From NCBI RefSeq assembly GCF_001662075.1, contig NZ_LYPL01000006.1:124001-188000 (forward strand): a DNA stretch of 64,000 nt, read 5' to 3'. The position numbers were made by a program, and so were the translations under genes. The first letter of the stretch is position 1. Every line of letters starts with the position of its first letter. The DNA is from Rhizobium bangladeshense. GTDB lineage: Bacteria; Pseudomonadota; Alphaproteobacteria; Rhizobiales; Rhizobiaceae. The notes under the pieces were generated by a model. It made no database searches, was not told where the DNA came from, and was given only the letters and a program-made list of their open reading frames with translations. This document shows, piece by piece, positions 17,892 to 27,429 of this stretch.

Positions 17892-19373
17892 ATGAGCGAA
17901 CTCACCAGCCTGACCATTGCCGAAGCCCGCCGGAAGCTGCGCGCCAAGGAAATCACCGCACTCGAACTCACTGACGCTTATATCTCGGCGATCGACGCGG
18001 CCAATGAGCGGCTGAACGCCTATGTGAAGGTCACGCCGGATCTGGCCCGCGTCATGGCCAGGAAATCGGACGAGCGCATCGCCGCCGGCACGGCCGGCGA
18101 GCTGGAAGGCATTCCGCTCGGCATCAAGGATCTCTTCGCCACCGTCGGTGTCCACACCCAGGCCTGCAGCCATATCCTCGACGGGTTCGAGCCGCGGTAT
18201 GAATCAACCGTGACGCAGAACCTTTGGGATGACGGCGCCGTCATGCTCGGCAAGCTGAACATGGACGAATTCGCCATGGGCTCGTCCAACGAAACCTCCT
18301 ATTACGGCCCGGTGATCAATCCCTGGCGGGCTGAGGGCTCCAACCAGCAGCTCGTTCCGGGCGGCTCCTCCGGCGGCTCGGCCGCCGCTGTCGCCGCGCA
18401 TCTTTGCGCCGGCGCCACCGCAACCGATACCGGCGGCTCGATCCGCCAGCCCGCCGCCTTCACCGGTACCGTCGGCATCAAGCCGACCTATGGCCGCTGC
18501 TCGCGCTGGGGCACCGTCGCTTTCGCCTCTTCGCTCGATCAGGCCGGTCCGATCGCCCGCGACGTGCGCGATGCCGCGATCCTTTTGAAGTCGATGGCAA
18601 GCGTCGACGCCAAGGACACGACCTCGGTCGATCTGCCGGTGCCGGATTACGAGGCCGTCCTCGGCCAGTCGCTGAAGGGCATGAAGATCGGCATCCCGAA
18701 CGAATATCGCGTCGACGGCATGCCCGAGGAGATCGAGACCCTGTGGCGCCAGGGCATTGCCTGGCTGAAGGATGCCGGTGCCGAGATCGTCGATATTTCG
18801 CTGCCGCACACCAAATATGCGCTTCCGGCCTATTACATCGTCGCCCCCGCCGAGGCATCCTCGAATCTGGCGCGGTACGACGGCGTGCGCTACGGCCTGC
18901 GCGTCGACGGCAAGGATATCGTCGACATGTACGAGAAGACACGGGCCGCCGGCTTCGGCCAGGAAGTCAAGCGCCGCATCATGATCGGCACCTATGTGCT
19001 GTCGGCCGGCTATTACGATGCCTATTACATCCGCGCCCAGAAGGTCCGCACGTTGATCAAGCGCGATTTCGAGCTCGCCTTCGACGCCGGTGTCGACGCC
19101 ATCCTCACCCCGGCCACCCCGTCCTCTGCCTTCGGCGTCGCCGACGAGAACCTCGCCGCCGATCCGGTGAAAATGTATCTGAACGACATCTTCACGGTGA
19201 CGGTCAACATGGCGGGCCTGCCGGGCATCGCCGTGCCGGCGGGTCTCGACCAGAAGGGCCTGCCGCTCGGCCTGCAGCTGATCGGCAAGGCTTTCGACGA
19301 GGAAACCCTCTTCAAGACCGCTTACGTCATCGAGCAGGCTGCCGGCAAGTTTACGCCGGCCAAGTGGTGGTAA
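17892..19373 (+). CDS. gatA: Asp-tRNA(Asn)/Glu-tRNA(Gln) amidotransferase subunit A
   Basis: This 493-residue amidase-signature protein releases ammonia from glutamine for the GatB active site. The Ser-cisSer-Lys triad is visible as Lys79 (LGIKDLFAT), the serines of [11 protein letters not shown] (157-166) and Ser183 (TGGSIRQPA). Length is normal. It is in operon with gatC; gatB is 2.8 kb downstream, separated by acetyltransferase and other genes rather than adjacent. Confidence 0.97.
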   Translation: MSELTSLTIAEARRKLRAKEITALELTDAYISAIDAANERLNAYVKVTPDLARVMARKSDERIAAGTAGELEGIPLGIKDLFATVGVHTQACSHILDGFEPRYESTVTQNLWDDGAVMLGKLNMDEFAMGSSNETSYYGPVINPWRAEGSNQQLVPGGSSGGSAAAVAAHLCAGATATDTGGSIRQPAAFTGTVGIKPTYGRCSRWGTVAFASSLDQAGPIARDVRDAAILLKSMASVDAKDTTSVDLPVPDYEAVLGQSLKGMKIGIPNEYRVDGMPEEIETLWRQGIAWLKDAGAEIVDISLPHTKYALPAYYIVAPAEASSNLARYDGVRYGLRVDGKDIVDMYEKTRAAGFGQEVKRRIMIGTYVLSAGYYDAYYIRAQKVRTLIKRDFELAFDAGVDAILTPATPSSAFGVADENLAADPVKMYLNDIFTVTVNMAGLPGIAVPAGLDQKGLPLGLQLIGKAFDEETLFKTAYVIEQAAGKFTPAKWW

Positions 19374-19864
19374 CGGATCTTACGATCCGAATAATAGTGC
19401 CCGCCGACCACGAAGCGGTCGGCGCCATCGGCTTTGCCGCATGGGCCGCGGGCGAGGCGTTCGAGGATTGCTATCGCGATCCTCACGTGATCACCAAGGT
19501 CCAGCAAGAGTTCGCCGCTTTTCCACATGAGACGAAGGGCGAGATTTTCGTTGCCGAACTAGCAGGCGAGATCGTCGGCTGGGGTGCGCGGGAAGGCGAG
19601 CGGAATTATGTGTCCGATCTCTGGGTGCATCCGCTTTATCAGGGCAAGGGTGTCGGCCGGGCTCTGCTGTTGCATTTATGTGAGCTGATGGCGGCCGAAG
19701 GGCTGGCGACGGTCCGGCTCGACACACATGCGAGGAATGAGCGGGCGATCCGTCTCTACGAACGCTGCGGCTTCACCATCATCTGGCATGGTGTCGAATT
19801 CTCCAAGAGCATGGGCGTCCCGCTCGAAAAGGTGCATATGGAGAAGCCATTGGCTGATCGATAG
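19367..19864 (+). CDS. GNAT family N-acetyltransferase
   Basis: This roughly 165-residue acetyltransferase has the acetyl-CoA loop [15 protein letters not shown] (about 85-99) and the RLYERCGF motif (about 128-135). I propose a GTG start at 19367 that overlaps the end of gatA; GTG 19364 is equally possible and neither has a strong ribosome site, so translational coupling to gatA is likely. Its core ([17 protein letters not shown]) resembles the other GNAT at 20776 (GWAAREGLDETISDFWI), suggesting paralogs. The acceptor is unknown. Confidence 0.82.
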   Translation: MVTDLTIRIIVPADHEAVGAIGFAAWAAGEAFEDCYRDPHVITKVQQEFAAFPHETKGEIFVAELAGEIVGWGAREGERNYVSDLWVHPLYQGKGVGRALLLHLCELMAAEGLATVRLDTHARNERAIRLYERCGFTIIWHGVEFSKSMGVPLEKVHMEKPLADR

Positions 19865-19884
19865 CCAAACCGGAGATGAGTCTT

Positions 19885-20160
19885 ATGGCGAATAATGATC
19901 TTGTGCGACTGATCGAGGCAATCGATCGTCTTGCGGCCGGCGGTTTCATCATGGGCGCGGATTGGCAGGCGGTTCACGATATCTGTCAGCGCCACGAAGG
20001 CGAACAGCCGTTCGACTGGGGCCATGCCCTCTGTCATCGCATCGAGGGAGACGACTGGAATGCCGATTACTGGTATCGCCGCGCCGGCAAGACGCGCGGA
20101 ACCGGCACGATGGCCGACGAATGGTCGGCGATGCGAGCGATATTGTCTCAGAAGGCTTGA
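19885..20160 (+). CDS. Conserved hypothetical protein, 91 aa
   Basis: This small acidic, tryptophan-rich soluble protein contains the stretch GADWQAVHDICQRHEGEQPF (about 24-43) and WNADYWYRRAGK (about 58-69). I do not recognise a domain by name, but the pattern looks like a conserved stand-alone helical family. The ATG at 19885 is chosen because CCGGAG lies nine bases upstream; an ATG three codons earlier is less well placed. It follows the GNAT gene by 20 bases. Confidence 0.68.
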   Translation: MANNDLVRLIEAIDRLAAGGFIMGADWQAVHDICQRHEGEQPFDWGHALCHRIEGDDWNADYWYRRAGKTRGTGTMADEWSAMRAILSQKA

Positions 20161-20211
20161 GGCCGAGCCCTGACCGCGCCGGTTTGAGGCGCGATCAGGT
20201 TGATGGCCCGA

Positions 20212-20469
20212 TTATCTGTTGTCCAACTGCGACCTGACCAGCCTCAGCCCTCTTTCGCTGATCCTATAGGGTTGGCCGCCCGAAGACTTGATCGCCTTCA
20301 GCCGTTTCAGCCTGCGGAAAAGATCGAGATCGACGCCGGGATAGAGCCAGCCGTCGCGGGTGAAGCAACTGACGTTCTCGATCTTTCTGTTGTCGTCGCG
20401 GATGATTTCGATGCGGCCGCCTTGGGCCATGAGATGCAGGATGCGCTGCTCCGTGCGGGAGATGTCCAT
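20212..20469 (-). CDS. yjhX: YjhX (TopAI/UPF0386) family protein
   Basis: The 85-residue product starts MDISRTEQRILHLMAQGGRI and contains CFTRDGWLYPGVDLDLFRRL (about 35-54), with the GGQPYRISERGLRLVR end typical of the YjhX family. In E. coli YjhX (TopAI) inhibits topoisomerase I and its antitoxin YjhQ is a GNAT acetyltransferase. Here the gene sits between two GNAT genes: one upstream in divergent orientation (20776) and one on the far side at 19367. The 85-residue length matches the family exactly. Confidence 0.88.
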   Translation of the reverse strand: MDISRTEQRILHLMAQGGRIEIIRDDNRKIENVSCFTRDGWLYPGVDLDLFRRLKRLKAIKSSGGQPYRISERGLRLVRSQLDNR

Positions 20470-20775
20470 GTATTGAGATCCGGTGTCGCGCCCGGCAGGG
20501 CGCACAAAAACGGTCTGACGCTCAATCGAACGTCAGGGCTTCGTTTTTTTCGGGCCCATGCGCGCAAGAAAACTCGCGGGCAGGGCCTCTACCAGGTCTC
20601 CGACAGGTTCAACATAAAAACACCTCGATGGGGTCTTGTATTGAGGTCGCAAAAGGCGGTCAAGAGCGCCTTTGCCGTTCAAAACCGGTCGAAAACTTTG
20701 GTTTCCACCCGTCATCCCTTTGGGGGCACTGGTAAAATCCGCGACTCAATGGTCTAGTTGAGGAGTAACGCGGAG
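20470..20775. other. Gap between yjhX and a GNAT gene
   Basis: This roughly 300-base divergent region should hold the promoters of yjhX and the acetyltransferase. A weak minus-strand frame (20533-20715) encodes a possible 60-residue peptide ending MGPKKTKP, without a clear ribosome site. I do not call it a gene. Confidence 0.4.
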
Positions 20776-21288
20776 GTGTCGTTGATCCACATTCGCAATG
20801 CCCGCGACGGGGAAGCGGAACTTTTGAGTGAGATCGGGCTGAGGGCCTGGCAAAAGGCGATGGCGTCGATTGGCGAATCGGACGCGATGATCGACGCAGC
20901 GCGCAGCGCCTTTCGCAACTTCGTGGAAAACGACTGGCTGACCATCACCGTCGTCGAACAGAACGGCCAGGTCGCCGGCTGGGCGGCGCGCGAGGGCCTG
21001 GATGAAACCATCTCGGATTTCTGGATCGACCCAGTCTTCACCCGCCAGGGGCTGGGTTCGGCGCTTCTCGAGCGCATCGAAACGGAGATCGCCGAACAGG
21101 GCTTCGCGAAGGCGGCGATGCAGACCCATTCCGGCAACAGCGAGGCGATCGGCTTTTTCCGGAAACACGGCTACAGCATCCACTGGCTCTCGGTCGCCTA
21201 TAATCCGAAGCTCGACCGCGACGTGCCCTCCGTCGGGCTGACGAAGCAGCTCGTCTCCGACGGTGGCGGATACGGACAGGAATTCTGA
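20776..21288 (+). CDS. GNAT family N-acetyltransferase
   Basis: This roughly 170-residue acetyltransferase has the acetyl-CoA-binding RQGLGSALLERIE (about 83-95) and the GFFRKHGY terminal motif (about 127-134). The start is uncertain: GTG 20776 has AGGAG 11 bases before it, while TTG 20782 has a tighter GGAGG. Its middle part is related to the GNAT at 19367. Divergent from yjhX, it is a candidate YjhQ-like partner, but the YjhX/YjhQ link is inference. Confidence 0.82.
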   Translation: MSLIHIRNARDGEAELLSEIGLRAWQKAMASIGESDAMIDAARSAFRNFVENDWLTITVVEQNGQVAGWAAREGLDETISDFWIDPVFTRQGLGSALLERIETEIAEQGFAKAAMQTHSGNSEAIGFFRKHGYSIHWLSVAYNPKLDRDVPSVGLTKQLVSDGGGYGQEF

Positions 21289-21366
21289 GGTTTCAAAAGC
21301 CCCGCAGAAGGCCGATGATTGCGTGCGGCGCGCATGTGCAAGTGCCGCCGGGCGCCGTTCGCGAGG

Positions 21367-21741
21367 CTATTCGGAGGTCACGCAGAAGTTGTTGCCTTCG
21401 GGGTCATTCAAGACCGTGTAGGCATCCGTCTCACGCACGAAAGTCGCGCCGAGGGATAAGAGCCGGTCCACTTCTTGTCTGCGATCCGAAGCGGCGATAT
21501 CGAGGTGGACACGGTTGCGGGCGGGACGCTCTCCCTGGCGAAGGTGGAAGCAGAGGCGTGTTTCAGGGCCGTCGACCATCACGGTCGGGTCCGTTTCAGG
21601 TGTCAGCCCTATCGCGGCAAGGCGAGCGAGCTCCGCATCGTCATAAGGCATCACTTGGTAGCCATCGAGCGCCGCCGCCCAGAAACGGGCGACACGCGAG
21701 GGAATGTCGCAGTCGATGACGATCTCCTTCAGCCTTCCCAT
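21367..21741 (-). CDS. VOC / glyoxalase-like protein
   Basis: The 124-residue product has the paired beta-alpha-beta-beta-beta pattern of the vicinal oxygen chelate fold: IVIDCDIPSRVARFWAAALD (about 6-25) and HLDIAASDRRQEVDRLLSLG (about 77-96), ending VLNDPEGNNFCV. This is the Glyoxalase_6-like subgroup, enzymes or antibiotic-resistance-like proteins with unknown substrate. The ATG at 21741 is chosen because the domain begins there; an upstream in-frame extension lacks domain sequence. Confidence 0.75.
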   Translation of the reverse strand: MGRLKEIVIDCDIPSRVARFWAAALDGYQVMPYDDAELARLAAIGLTPETDPTVMVDGPETRLCFHLRQGERPARNRVHLDIAASDRRQEVDRLLSLGATFVRETDAYTVLNDPEGNNFCVTSE

Positions 21742-21748
21742 GGCGCTT

Positions 21749-21925
21749 CTACGACTTGCGGGATCGACGCTGGGAAACGCGCTCGAAGATCGCGCCACCG
21801 ATGGCCGGTAGCAGTGCGAAAAGCATGAGCTGCGCTGTTCCCTGCAGCGTCAACAAGGCGGAAATGATGAGCGCGACCAGCACCCCAAGCAGGGCTCCGG
21901 CAAGATAGGGCAGATAATCCTTCAA
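21749..21925 (-). CDS. Small two-helix membrane protein with TTG start
   Basis: This 58-residue protein (MKDYLPYLAGALLGVLVALI followed by a second helix LMLFALLPAIGGAIF) ends in a basic tail ERVSQRRSRKS. The start codon is TTG at 21925, preceded by GGAGG five bases upstream. That site is the best evidence that it is real. The next gene on this strand, the VOC protein, starts seven bases downstream, so both are likely cotranscribed. Confidence 0.6.
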   Translation of the reverse strand: MKDYLPYLAGALLGVLVALIISALLTLQGTAQLMLFALLPAIGGAIFERVSQRRSRKS

Positions 21926-22188
21926 TCGAGCCTCCGTGCTTGAGGGCCTCAAATCGCCGCGGCGTTCTTGGACGAAGATAGAGAAGACTGCGCTATCGAC
22001 AATTGGGACCTCGAAACGCTTTTCGATCGCTTGGCCGGTGCGGAATACAGCCTCCGACGCAAAGCGGCCTTGCGACCTTAGAGGAAACGGCCAGCGGCAG
22101 CTGCCATGCAACGCCGCGAAAGCCTTGCACCGGCTCGCCATTTCCTTTACCTCACCAGTGGAAAAGAACAGCCTGCAAAGAGTATCAG

Positions 22189-23691
22189 ATGACCCTTGTC
22201 GACGTCCGCACGCCCGATCCGAAACGCTTCATCCCCGGCGCAACCGGCGACTGGGAAGTCATCGTCGGTATGGAGGTCCATGCCCAGGTGCTGTCCAATT
22301 CGAAGCTCTTCTCCGGCGCTTCGACGGAATTCGGCAAGCCGCAGAATTCGAACGTGTCGCTGGTCGATGCCGCCATGCCCGGCATGCTTCCCGTCATCAA
22401 CGAGGAATGCGTCAAGCAGGCCGTGCGCACCGGCCTCGGCCTCAGGGCTGAGATCAACAAGCGTTCGCTCTTCGACCGCAAGAACTATTTCTATCCCGAC
22501 CTGCCGCAAGGCTATCAGATCTCGCAGTTCAAGGATCCGATCGTCGGCGAGGGCAAGATCGTCATTTCGCTCGGACCGGACCGTCAGGGCCAGTTCGAGG
22601 ACATCGAGATCGGCATCGAGCGCCTGCACCTGGAGCAGGATGCCGGCAAGTCGATGCACGACCAGCATGCGACCATGTCCTATGTCGATTTGAACCGGTC
22701 GGGCGTGGCGCTGATGGAAATCGTTTCCAAGCCGGACATGCGTTCCTCCGACGAAGCCAAGGCCTATATGACCAAGCTGCGTTCGATCGTCCGTTATCTC
22801 GGCACCTGCGACGGCAACATGGACGAGGGCTCGATGCGCGCCGACGTCAACGTCTCCGTCCGCCGCCCGGGCGAGGCTTTCGGCACCCGTTGCGAGATCA
22901 AGAACGTCAACTCCATCCGCTTCATCGGTCAGGCGATCGAATATGAAGCCCGCCGCCAGATCGGCATTCTCGAGGATGGCGGCGAGATCGAGCAGGAGAC
23001 GCGCCTCTTCGATCCGAACAAGGGCGAGACGCGCTCCATGCGCTCCAAGGAGGATGCGCACGACTATCGCTACTTCCCCGATCCGGACCTGCTGCCGCTC
23101 GAATTCGACGATGCCTTTGTCACGGCGCTGGCAGTCGATCTTCCGGAACTGCCTGACGACAAGAAGGAGCGCTTCGTGCGCGAACTCGGCCTGTCGATCT
23201 ACGATGCTTCCGTGCTCGTCTCCGAAAAGGCGATCGCCGATTATTTCGAGGCCGTGGCTGCGGGCCGCGACGGCAAGACGGCGGCAAACTGGGTGATCAA
23301 CGACCTGCTCGGCGCGCTGAACCGCACCGGCAAGGACATCGAGCAGACGCCGGTCTCGCCGGCCCAGCTCGGCGCCATCATCGACCTTATCAAGGCGGGA
23401 ACCATATCAGGCAAGATCGCCAAGGACCTCTTCGAGATCGTGCTGACCGAAGGCGGCGACCCCGCCGAAATCGTCGAAGCGCGCGGCATGAAGCAGGTGA
23501 CGGATACCGGCGCGATCGAAAAGGCGGTCGACGAGATCATCGCTGCCAATCCCGATCAGGTGGAAAAGGTCAAGGCGAAGCCGACCATGGCCGCATGGTT
23601 TGTCGGCCAGGTGATGAAGGCGACCGGCGGCAAAGCCAATCCGCAGGCCGTCCAGGCGCTCGTCAAGGCAAAGCTCGGCATCGAGGAATAA
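22189..23691 (+). CDS. gatB: Asp-tRNA(Asn)/Glu-tRNA(Gln) amidotransferase subunit B
   Basis: The 500-residue subunit binds the misacylated tRNA and activates the acid side chain with ATP. The GatB/GatE signature appears at residues 20-40 ([20 protein letters not shown]). The phosphate-binding core follows ([16 protein letters not shown]: [19 protein letters not shown]), then [12 protein letters not shown] and [14 protein letters not shown]. The C-terminal YqeY-like tail covers about 350-500. The ATG at 22189 agrees with the family start; a longer upstream frame is not domain sequence. It is detached from gatCA by 2.8 kb. Confidence 0.97.
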   Translation: MTLVDVRTPDPKRFIPGATGDWEVIVGMEVHAQVLSNSKLFSGASTEFGKPQNSNVSLVDAAMPGMLPVINEECVKQAVRTGLGLRAEINKRSLFDRKNYFYPDLPQGYQISQFKDPIVGEGKIVISLGPDRQGQFEDIEIGIERLHLEQDAGKSMHDQHATMSYVDLNRSGVALMEIVSKPDMRSSDEAKAYMTKLRSIVRYLGTCDGNMDEGSMRADVNVSVRRPGEAFGTRCEIKNVNSIRFIGQAIEYEARRQIGILEDGGEIEQETRLFDPNKGETRSMRSKEDAHDYRYFPDPDLLPLEFDDAFVTALAVDLPELPDDKKERFVRELGLSIYDASVLVSEKAIADYFEAVAAGRDGKTAANWVINDLLGALNRTGKDIEQTPVSPAQLGAIIDLIKAGTISGKIAKDLFEIVLTEGGDPAEIVEARGMKQVTDTGAIEKAVDEIIAANPDQVEKVKAKPTMAAWFVGQVMKATGGKANPQAVQALVKAKLGIEE

Positions 23692-23694
23692 GCG

Positions 23695-24198
23695 GTGTAT
23701 TTCGTCCGCACCGCCGGCGAGGGCGACCTGGAGAAGGTCCGCGCCTTGCTGGTGGAGAGCTTTCACGCCACCTATGACGACCTGCATGGCAAGACCAAGG
23801 TCGATGAGCTGATCGCCCATCTCTTCACGCCGTCGGCCCTGAAGGCGCGCCTGGCGCGCAAGGACGCCGAATTTCTCGTCGCCGACGACGGCCGCAAGAT
23901 CGGCGGCGTGGGTTATGCGGCGATGTCGCAAGCGTTGACGAAAACGGTCATGCTGCACCTCCTCTATGTCAGCCCGGCGCTGCAGCGCCAGGGCATCGGC
24001 CGCGATATCTTCGCCGAGCTCGAAACCTGCTTTCCCGCTGCCGAAATCATGCGTCTCGAAGTCGAGCCGCAGAATGCGGCGGCGATCGCCTTCTACCAGG
24101 CGCACGGCTTTACCGAGGTCGGCCGCAATGAGTATAGCGGGCCCGGGCAATCCGGTATTCCGGCGCTGATCTTCGAAAAACCGCTCGAGGGGCACTGA
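23695..24198 (+). CDS. GNAT family N-acetyltransferase (GTG start)
   Basis: The 167-residue protein has VSPALQRQGIGRDIFAEL (about 93-110) for acetyl-CoA and AFYQAHGFTEVGR (about 125-137). The GTG at 23695 comes four bases after the gatB stop, so it is probably coupled to gatB. Its acceptor is unknown. It is one of several acetyltransferases in this stretch. Confidence 0.82.
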   Translation: MYFVRTAGEGDLEKVRALLVESFHATYDDLHGKTKVDELIAHLFTPSALKARLARKDAEFLVADDGRKIGGVGYAAMSQALTKTVMLHLLYVSPALQRQGIGRDIFAELETCFPAAEIMRLEVEPQNAAAIAFYQAHGFTEVGRNEYSGPGQSGIPALIFEKPLEGH

Positions 24199-24261
24199 GC
24201 CATGGCAGGTCGGCGTGGCTGATATTCTCGTCAGGCGCGGAAGGACGATCTGCCGGCCCTC

Positions 24262-24672
24262 GTGGTAATCTTTGCCGCCGATGCGCTCGGCGGTCACGGC
24301 GATACGACGGATCCTGAGGCCTTTGCCGATTATGTCAGGGCTTTCACAGCCATCGACGCTTCGCCCGACCAGACGCTTTATGTCGCCGAGCGCGGCGGCG
24401 AGGTCGTCGGCACGTTCCAGACAATGCTGACGACGACGCTGACCGGCCGCGGCTCCTCGGCGATGATCATCGAGGCGGTGCAGACGCGCTCCGATATGCG
24501 CGGGCAGGGGATCGGCGCCCGGATGATCGAATTCGCCATCGCCGAGGCAAAAGGCCGCGGTGTGCGCCTTGTGCAATTGACCTCGAATGCGATACGCAAA
24601 GACGCCCATCGTTTCTATGAAAGGCTTGGCTTCAAACCTTCGCATCTGGGCTTCAAGATGGCCTTGAAATGA
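24262..24672 (+). CDS. GNAT family N-acetyltransferase, N-terminus probably frameshifted
   Basis: From the GTG at 24262 this gives 136 residues with the acetyl-CoA motif RGQGIGARMIEFAI (about 79-92) and RFYERLGFKPSHLG at the end. The normal first beta strand and helix are missing. In the same frame the DNA upstream reads ...RQARKDDLPALV, ideal GNAT N-terminal sequence, but has no start before an in-frame stop. A good start, GTG at 24215 (VADILV), lies in another frame. A one-base frameshift near 24235-24240 is the simplest explanation; sequencing error or true loss of function are both possible. Confidence 0.65.
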   Translation: MVIFAADALGGHGDTTDPEAFADYVRAFTAIDASPDQTLYVAERGGEVVGTFQTMLTTTLTGRGSSAMIIEAVQTRSDMRGQGIGARMIEFAIAEAKGRGVRLVQLTSNAIRKDAHRFYERLGFKPSHLGFKMALK

Positions 24673-24774
24673 CCCTTGGCTCTCGTGGAATCGCTGGACA
24701 ATTCGGCTTGGCGACGGCATAAGCGAGAAAACGAATTCTGGTTTGGTCCGCACTGGCGGGCACAAGGAAAAGAC

Positions 24775-25173
24775 ATGTGGAATCTTCTGGTTCAGACCTT
24801 CACCTGGTGGAACAGTCAGACGATGGGCACGCGTTTTGCGACCTGGCGTTTCGGCAAGCGCGTCGGCGAGGATGAATTCGGCAACGTCTATTATGAAGGC
24901 GGCATGTCCTCCTATGGTCTGCCGAAGCGCTGGGTGATCTACAAGGGTTACGCCGAAGCCTCCGCCATTCCGCCGGGCTGGCACGGCTGGATGCACCATC
25001 GCACCGATGTCCCTCCGTCCAAGGAAAACTACGTCGCCAAGGAATGGCAGAAGTCGCACCGCCCCAACCTCACCGGATCGCCCCAGGCTTACCGCCCGCC
25101 GGGCTCTCTCGCGGTTCCCGGCGAGCGTCCGCGCGTCACCGGCGATTACGATGCCTGGACGCCCGGCAACTGA
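24775..25173 (+). CDS. NADH:ubiquinone oxidoreductase accessory subunit NDUFA12-like
   Basis: This 132-residue protein starts MWNLLVQTFTWW, then GTRFATWRFGKRVGEDEFGN (about 17-36), and carries GMSSYGLPKRWVIYKGYAE (about 42-60) and HGWMHHRTD (about 69-77). These are the defining features of NDUFA12 (B17.2), an accessory subunit of mitochondrial and alphaproteobacterial complex I. The ATG at 24775 is preceded by AAGGAAAAG. A longer in-frame extension of 33 codons is less likely. Transcribed with the DUF2155 gene downstream. Confidence 0.93.
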   Translation: MWNLLVQTFTWWNSQTMGTRFATWRFGKRVGEDEFGNVYYEGGMSSYGLPKRWVIYKGYAEASAIPPGWHGWMHHRTDVPPSKENYVAKEWQKSHRPNLTGSPQAYRPPGSLAVPGERPRVTGDYDAWTPGN

Positions 25174-25286
25174 GACGGCTGACCGGGCGACCCCCAAGCC
25201 CGGCTTTTGGCCACAATTGACCTTTACCCGCAGGTTGGCCGCGCTTGACCGCGGATGAAACTCAAAAATTATCTGGAGACGGGTAC

Positions 25287-25727
25287 ATGAAGCTCTTCAC
25301 GCGGAACATGGTCCTGCGTGCCGCCGGATCGCTGCTGGCGCTCTCGGCTCTGCTTCCGCCAGTTGCGGCAAATGCCGCACGGATCGAAAATCCCGTTGCC
25401 GTCTTCTCCGGCCTCGACAAGATCACCGGCCGCATCACCACCTTCGACGTCTATGTCAACGAGACGGTGCAGTTCGGTGCGTTGCAGGTGACGCCGAAGG
25501 TTTGCTATTCGCGCGATCAGGCCGAAGCGCAGAAGATCGACGGTTTCGTCGAGGTCGACGAGATCACCCTCGACCGCAAGATCCGCCGCATCTTCACCGG
25601 CTGGATGTTTGCCGCCAGCCCCGGCCTCAACGCCGTCGAGCACCCGATCTACGACGTCTGGTTGAAGGACTGCAAGACGAGCTCGGACGTCCCGGCTCCT
25701 GACGGCACCAAGGCGACTGCCCGTTAA
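25287..25727 (+). CDS. DUF2155 periplasmic protein
   Basis: The 146-residue product has a signal peptide (LRAAGSLLALSALLPPVAAN, cleavage near residue 30) followed by the DUF2155 core: FSGLDKITGRITTFDVYVN (about 39-57), FGALQVTPKVCYSR and IFTGWMFAASPGLN (about 110). Two cysteines (CYS and KDCK) could form a disulfide. DUF2155 proteins occur next to complex I accessory subunits in alphaproteobacteria; here it lies just downstream of the NDUFA12-like gene. Function unknown. Confidence 0.87.
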   Translation: MKLFTRNMVLRAAGSLLALSALLPPVAANAARIENPVAVFSGLDKITGRITTFDVYVNETVQFGALQVTPKVCYSRDQAEAQKIDGFVEVDEITLDRKIRRIFTGWMFAASPGLNAVEHPIYDVWLKDCKTSSDVPAPDGTKATAR

Positions 25728-25803
25728 CACGTGTCGCAGCATCCGCGCGCCTCTCGTTGAGACGCGCAAGAGACGCCGCCGCTTTGATGGGCGTATCGCG
25801 CCC

Positions 25804-26707
25804 CTACGCGGTCGGTGTTTTGTTCCTCTTGAAAAGGATCCTGGCAAAGCGAAGCGCAGCGCCGGCCAAGACGACGACAAGGATGCCGGCCTTTTTGAAG
25901 AAGGCAAGGGCAAGGGCCAGCAGTCCCACCTTTGCGGCAATCTTGGCGCCAGCGCCTGCGGCGATCATTCCTGCCATGCCGTAGGCCGCGACCTTGTCGC
26001 CGTCGACATAGTCGCCATAGGTCATTCCCTTGTCGAACTGCACGAGCGGCGTGACCGTCGGAATGACCGCCTCGATCTCCTTCAGCTGTCTGAGTCCGGC
26101 AACGAAGTCGAATTCCAAGACACCTTCGCGCCCGAACACACGCACCGAATAATTCAGCGTGTGCTCAGCTTGCGTGTCGTTGCCGAAAACCAGATCTCGC
26201 GCCCAGTGCATTGCATTCGCCGGCTTGTCATAGCGCGGCGCCGAAGCCCAGCCGACAAGGGTGATCTTCGGGAAGCCTTGCTTTTCGCGCTCAGGATTCC
26301 GTTCGCTGATCGCATCCTTGATGTCTGCAGCAGTTCATCGTAATTCGTCGTGGCGGCATCGCTGTCTGAGACATAACCGTCCGCGCTGTATTCCACGATC
26401 GATCCCCAGGATTGCGGGTCGGTCGGCGCGTATTTCGCCGGGAAGATCATTCCCAGCGTTCCATCAGCCGCCGCCGGCGGGTTTCCCCAGATATCGACAA
26501 GCACCGTCTCGTGTCGGCCGGGCTGAGATAGTAGAAGTCGGCGGGCACGTTCAGCGTCGCCTTCGCTTCGGGCAGCTTGACCACACCCTGCTGAAAATCG
26601 AGCTTTTCCAGTAACGGTTTTTCCGCCTCGGAAAAATCGGTCCTGCCAGGAAACATCTCTTGATAGGGACGTGCCTCGGCCTGAGTTGCAAGTAAGGCGA
26701 TAAGCAT
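25804..26707 (-). pseudogene. DUF2167 membrane protein broken by frameshifts
   Basis: Three overlapping minus-strand frames carry successive pieces of one DUF2167 protein. The first (from 26707) encodes a signal-like start and LPEAKATLNVPADFYYLSP. The second encodes VDIWGNPPAAADGTLGMIFP and DGYVSDSDAATTNYDELLQ. The third, from about 26330, encodes DIKDAISERNPEREKQG and then MHWARDLVFGNDTQ, ending in a C-terminal membrane helix. Single-base shifts are needed near 26500 and 26330. A further shift near the start is possible, since an upstream ATG lies in yet another frame. All conserved blocks survive, so either inactivation is recent or the read contains errors. Confidence 0.8.
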
Positions 26708-26807
26708 CGCCGCCGCAAAAATCGTCTCAAAATTCTATCCCCCATTGTGTTTTCCGGAAGCTACTAACATCGGCCGGAAAATCAACGCAGGGATGAATCG
26801 ATCGCGT

Positions 26808-27422
26808 CTAAAACTTCAGGTGTGGCGATTCCATCGCGGCGGCAAGCAGCGCGGCATAATCGGCCTTCGGAACGTCGATCGCTCCGAACGTCTTCAGATG
26901 CTCGGTGGTGAACTGGGTATCGAGCAGGGTAAAGCCCCTGTTCCTGAGCCGGTCGACCAGATGCACGAGGCAAATCTTCGAAGCGTTCGTGCGGCGTGAA
27001 AACATGCTTTCGCCGAAGAAGGCCGAACCGAGCGAGACTCCGTAGAGACCACCGACCAGTTCGTCGCCGTGCCAGGCTTCAACGGTGTGGGCGTGGCCCA
27101 AGTCAAAGAGCGTCGAATAGAGCGATCGGATTGTCTGGTTGATCCAGGTGCTCGGGCGCCCCGATGTCTCCTCGGCGCAAGCCGCAATCACCTGCTCGAA
27201 GGCGTGGTCGAAACGGATCTCGAAGGGATGTCGGCGCACCGTCTTGGCGAGGCTCTTCGATACATGGAAACGATCGAGCGGCAACACGCCGCGCAGTTCC
27301 GGCTCGACCCAGAAGATCTCCGGGTCGTCTGCGGATTCGGCCATTGGGAAGAGCCCGATGGAATAGGCGCGCAGGAGAATGTCAGGGGTGATGCCTGGTG
27401 ACTTCCTGCGCGATCCTGCCAT
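26808..27422 (-). CDS. aat: Leucyl/phenylalanyl-tRNA-protein transferase
   Basis: The 204-residue enzyme adds Leu or Phe to N-terminal Lys or Arg, creating degradation signals for ClpAP/ClpS. The family motifs are [20 protein letters not shown] (about 36-55), [21 protein letters not shown] (about 112-132), FFGESMFSR and [13 protein letters not shown] (about 166-178). The ATG at 27422 is chosen because sequence upstream is not domain. It starts seven bases after accC and is probably cotranscribed. Confidence 0.95.
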   Translation of the reverse strand: MAGSRRKSPGITPDILLRAYSIGLFPMAESADDPEIFWVEPELRGVLPLDRFHVSKSLAKTVRRHPFEIRFDHAFEQVIAACAEETSGRPSTWINQTIRSLYSTLFDLGHAHTVEAWHGDELVGGLYGVSLGSAFFGESMFSRRTNASKICLVHLVDRLRNRGFTLLDTQFTTEHLKTFGAIDVPKADYAALLAAAMESPHLKF

Positions 27423-27429
27423 TCCTGTC

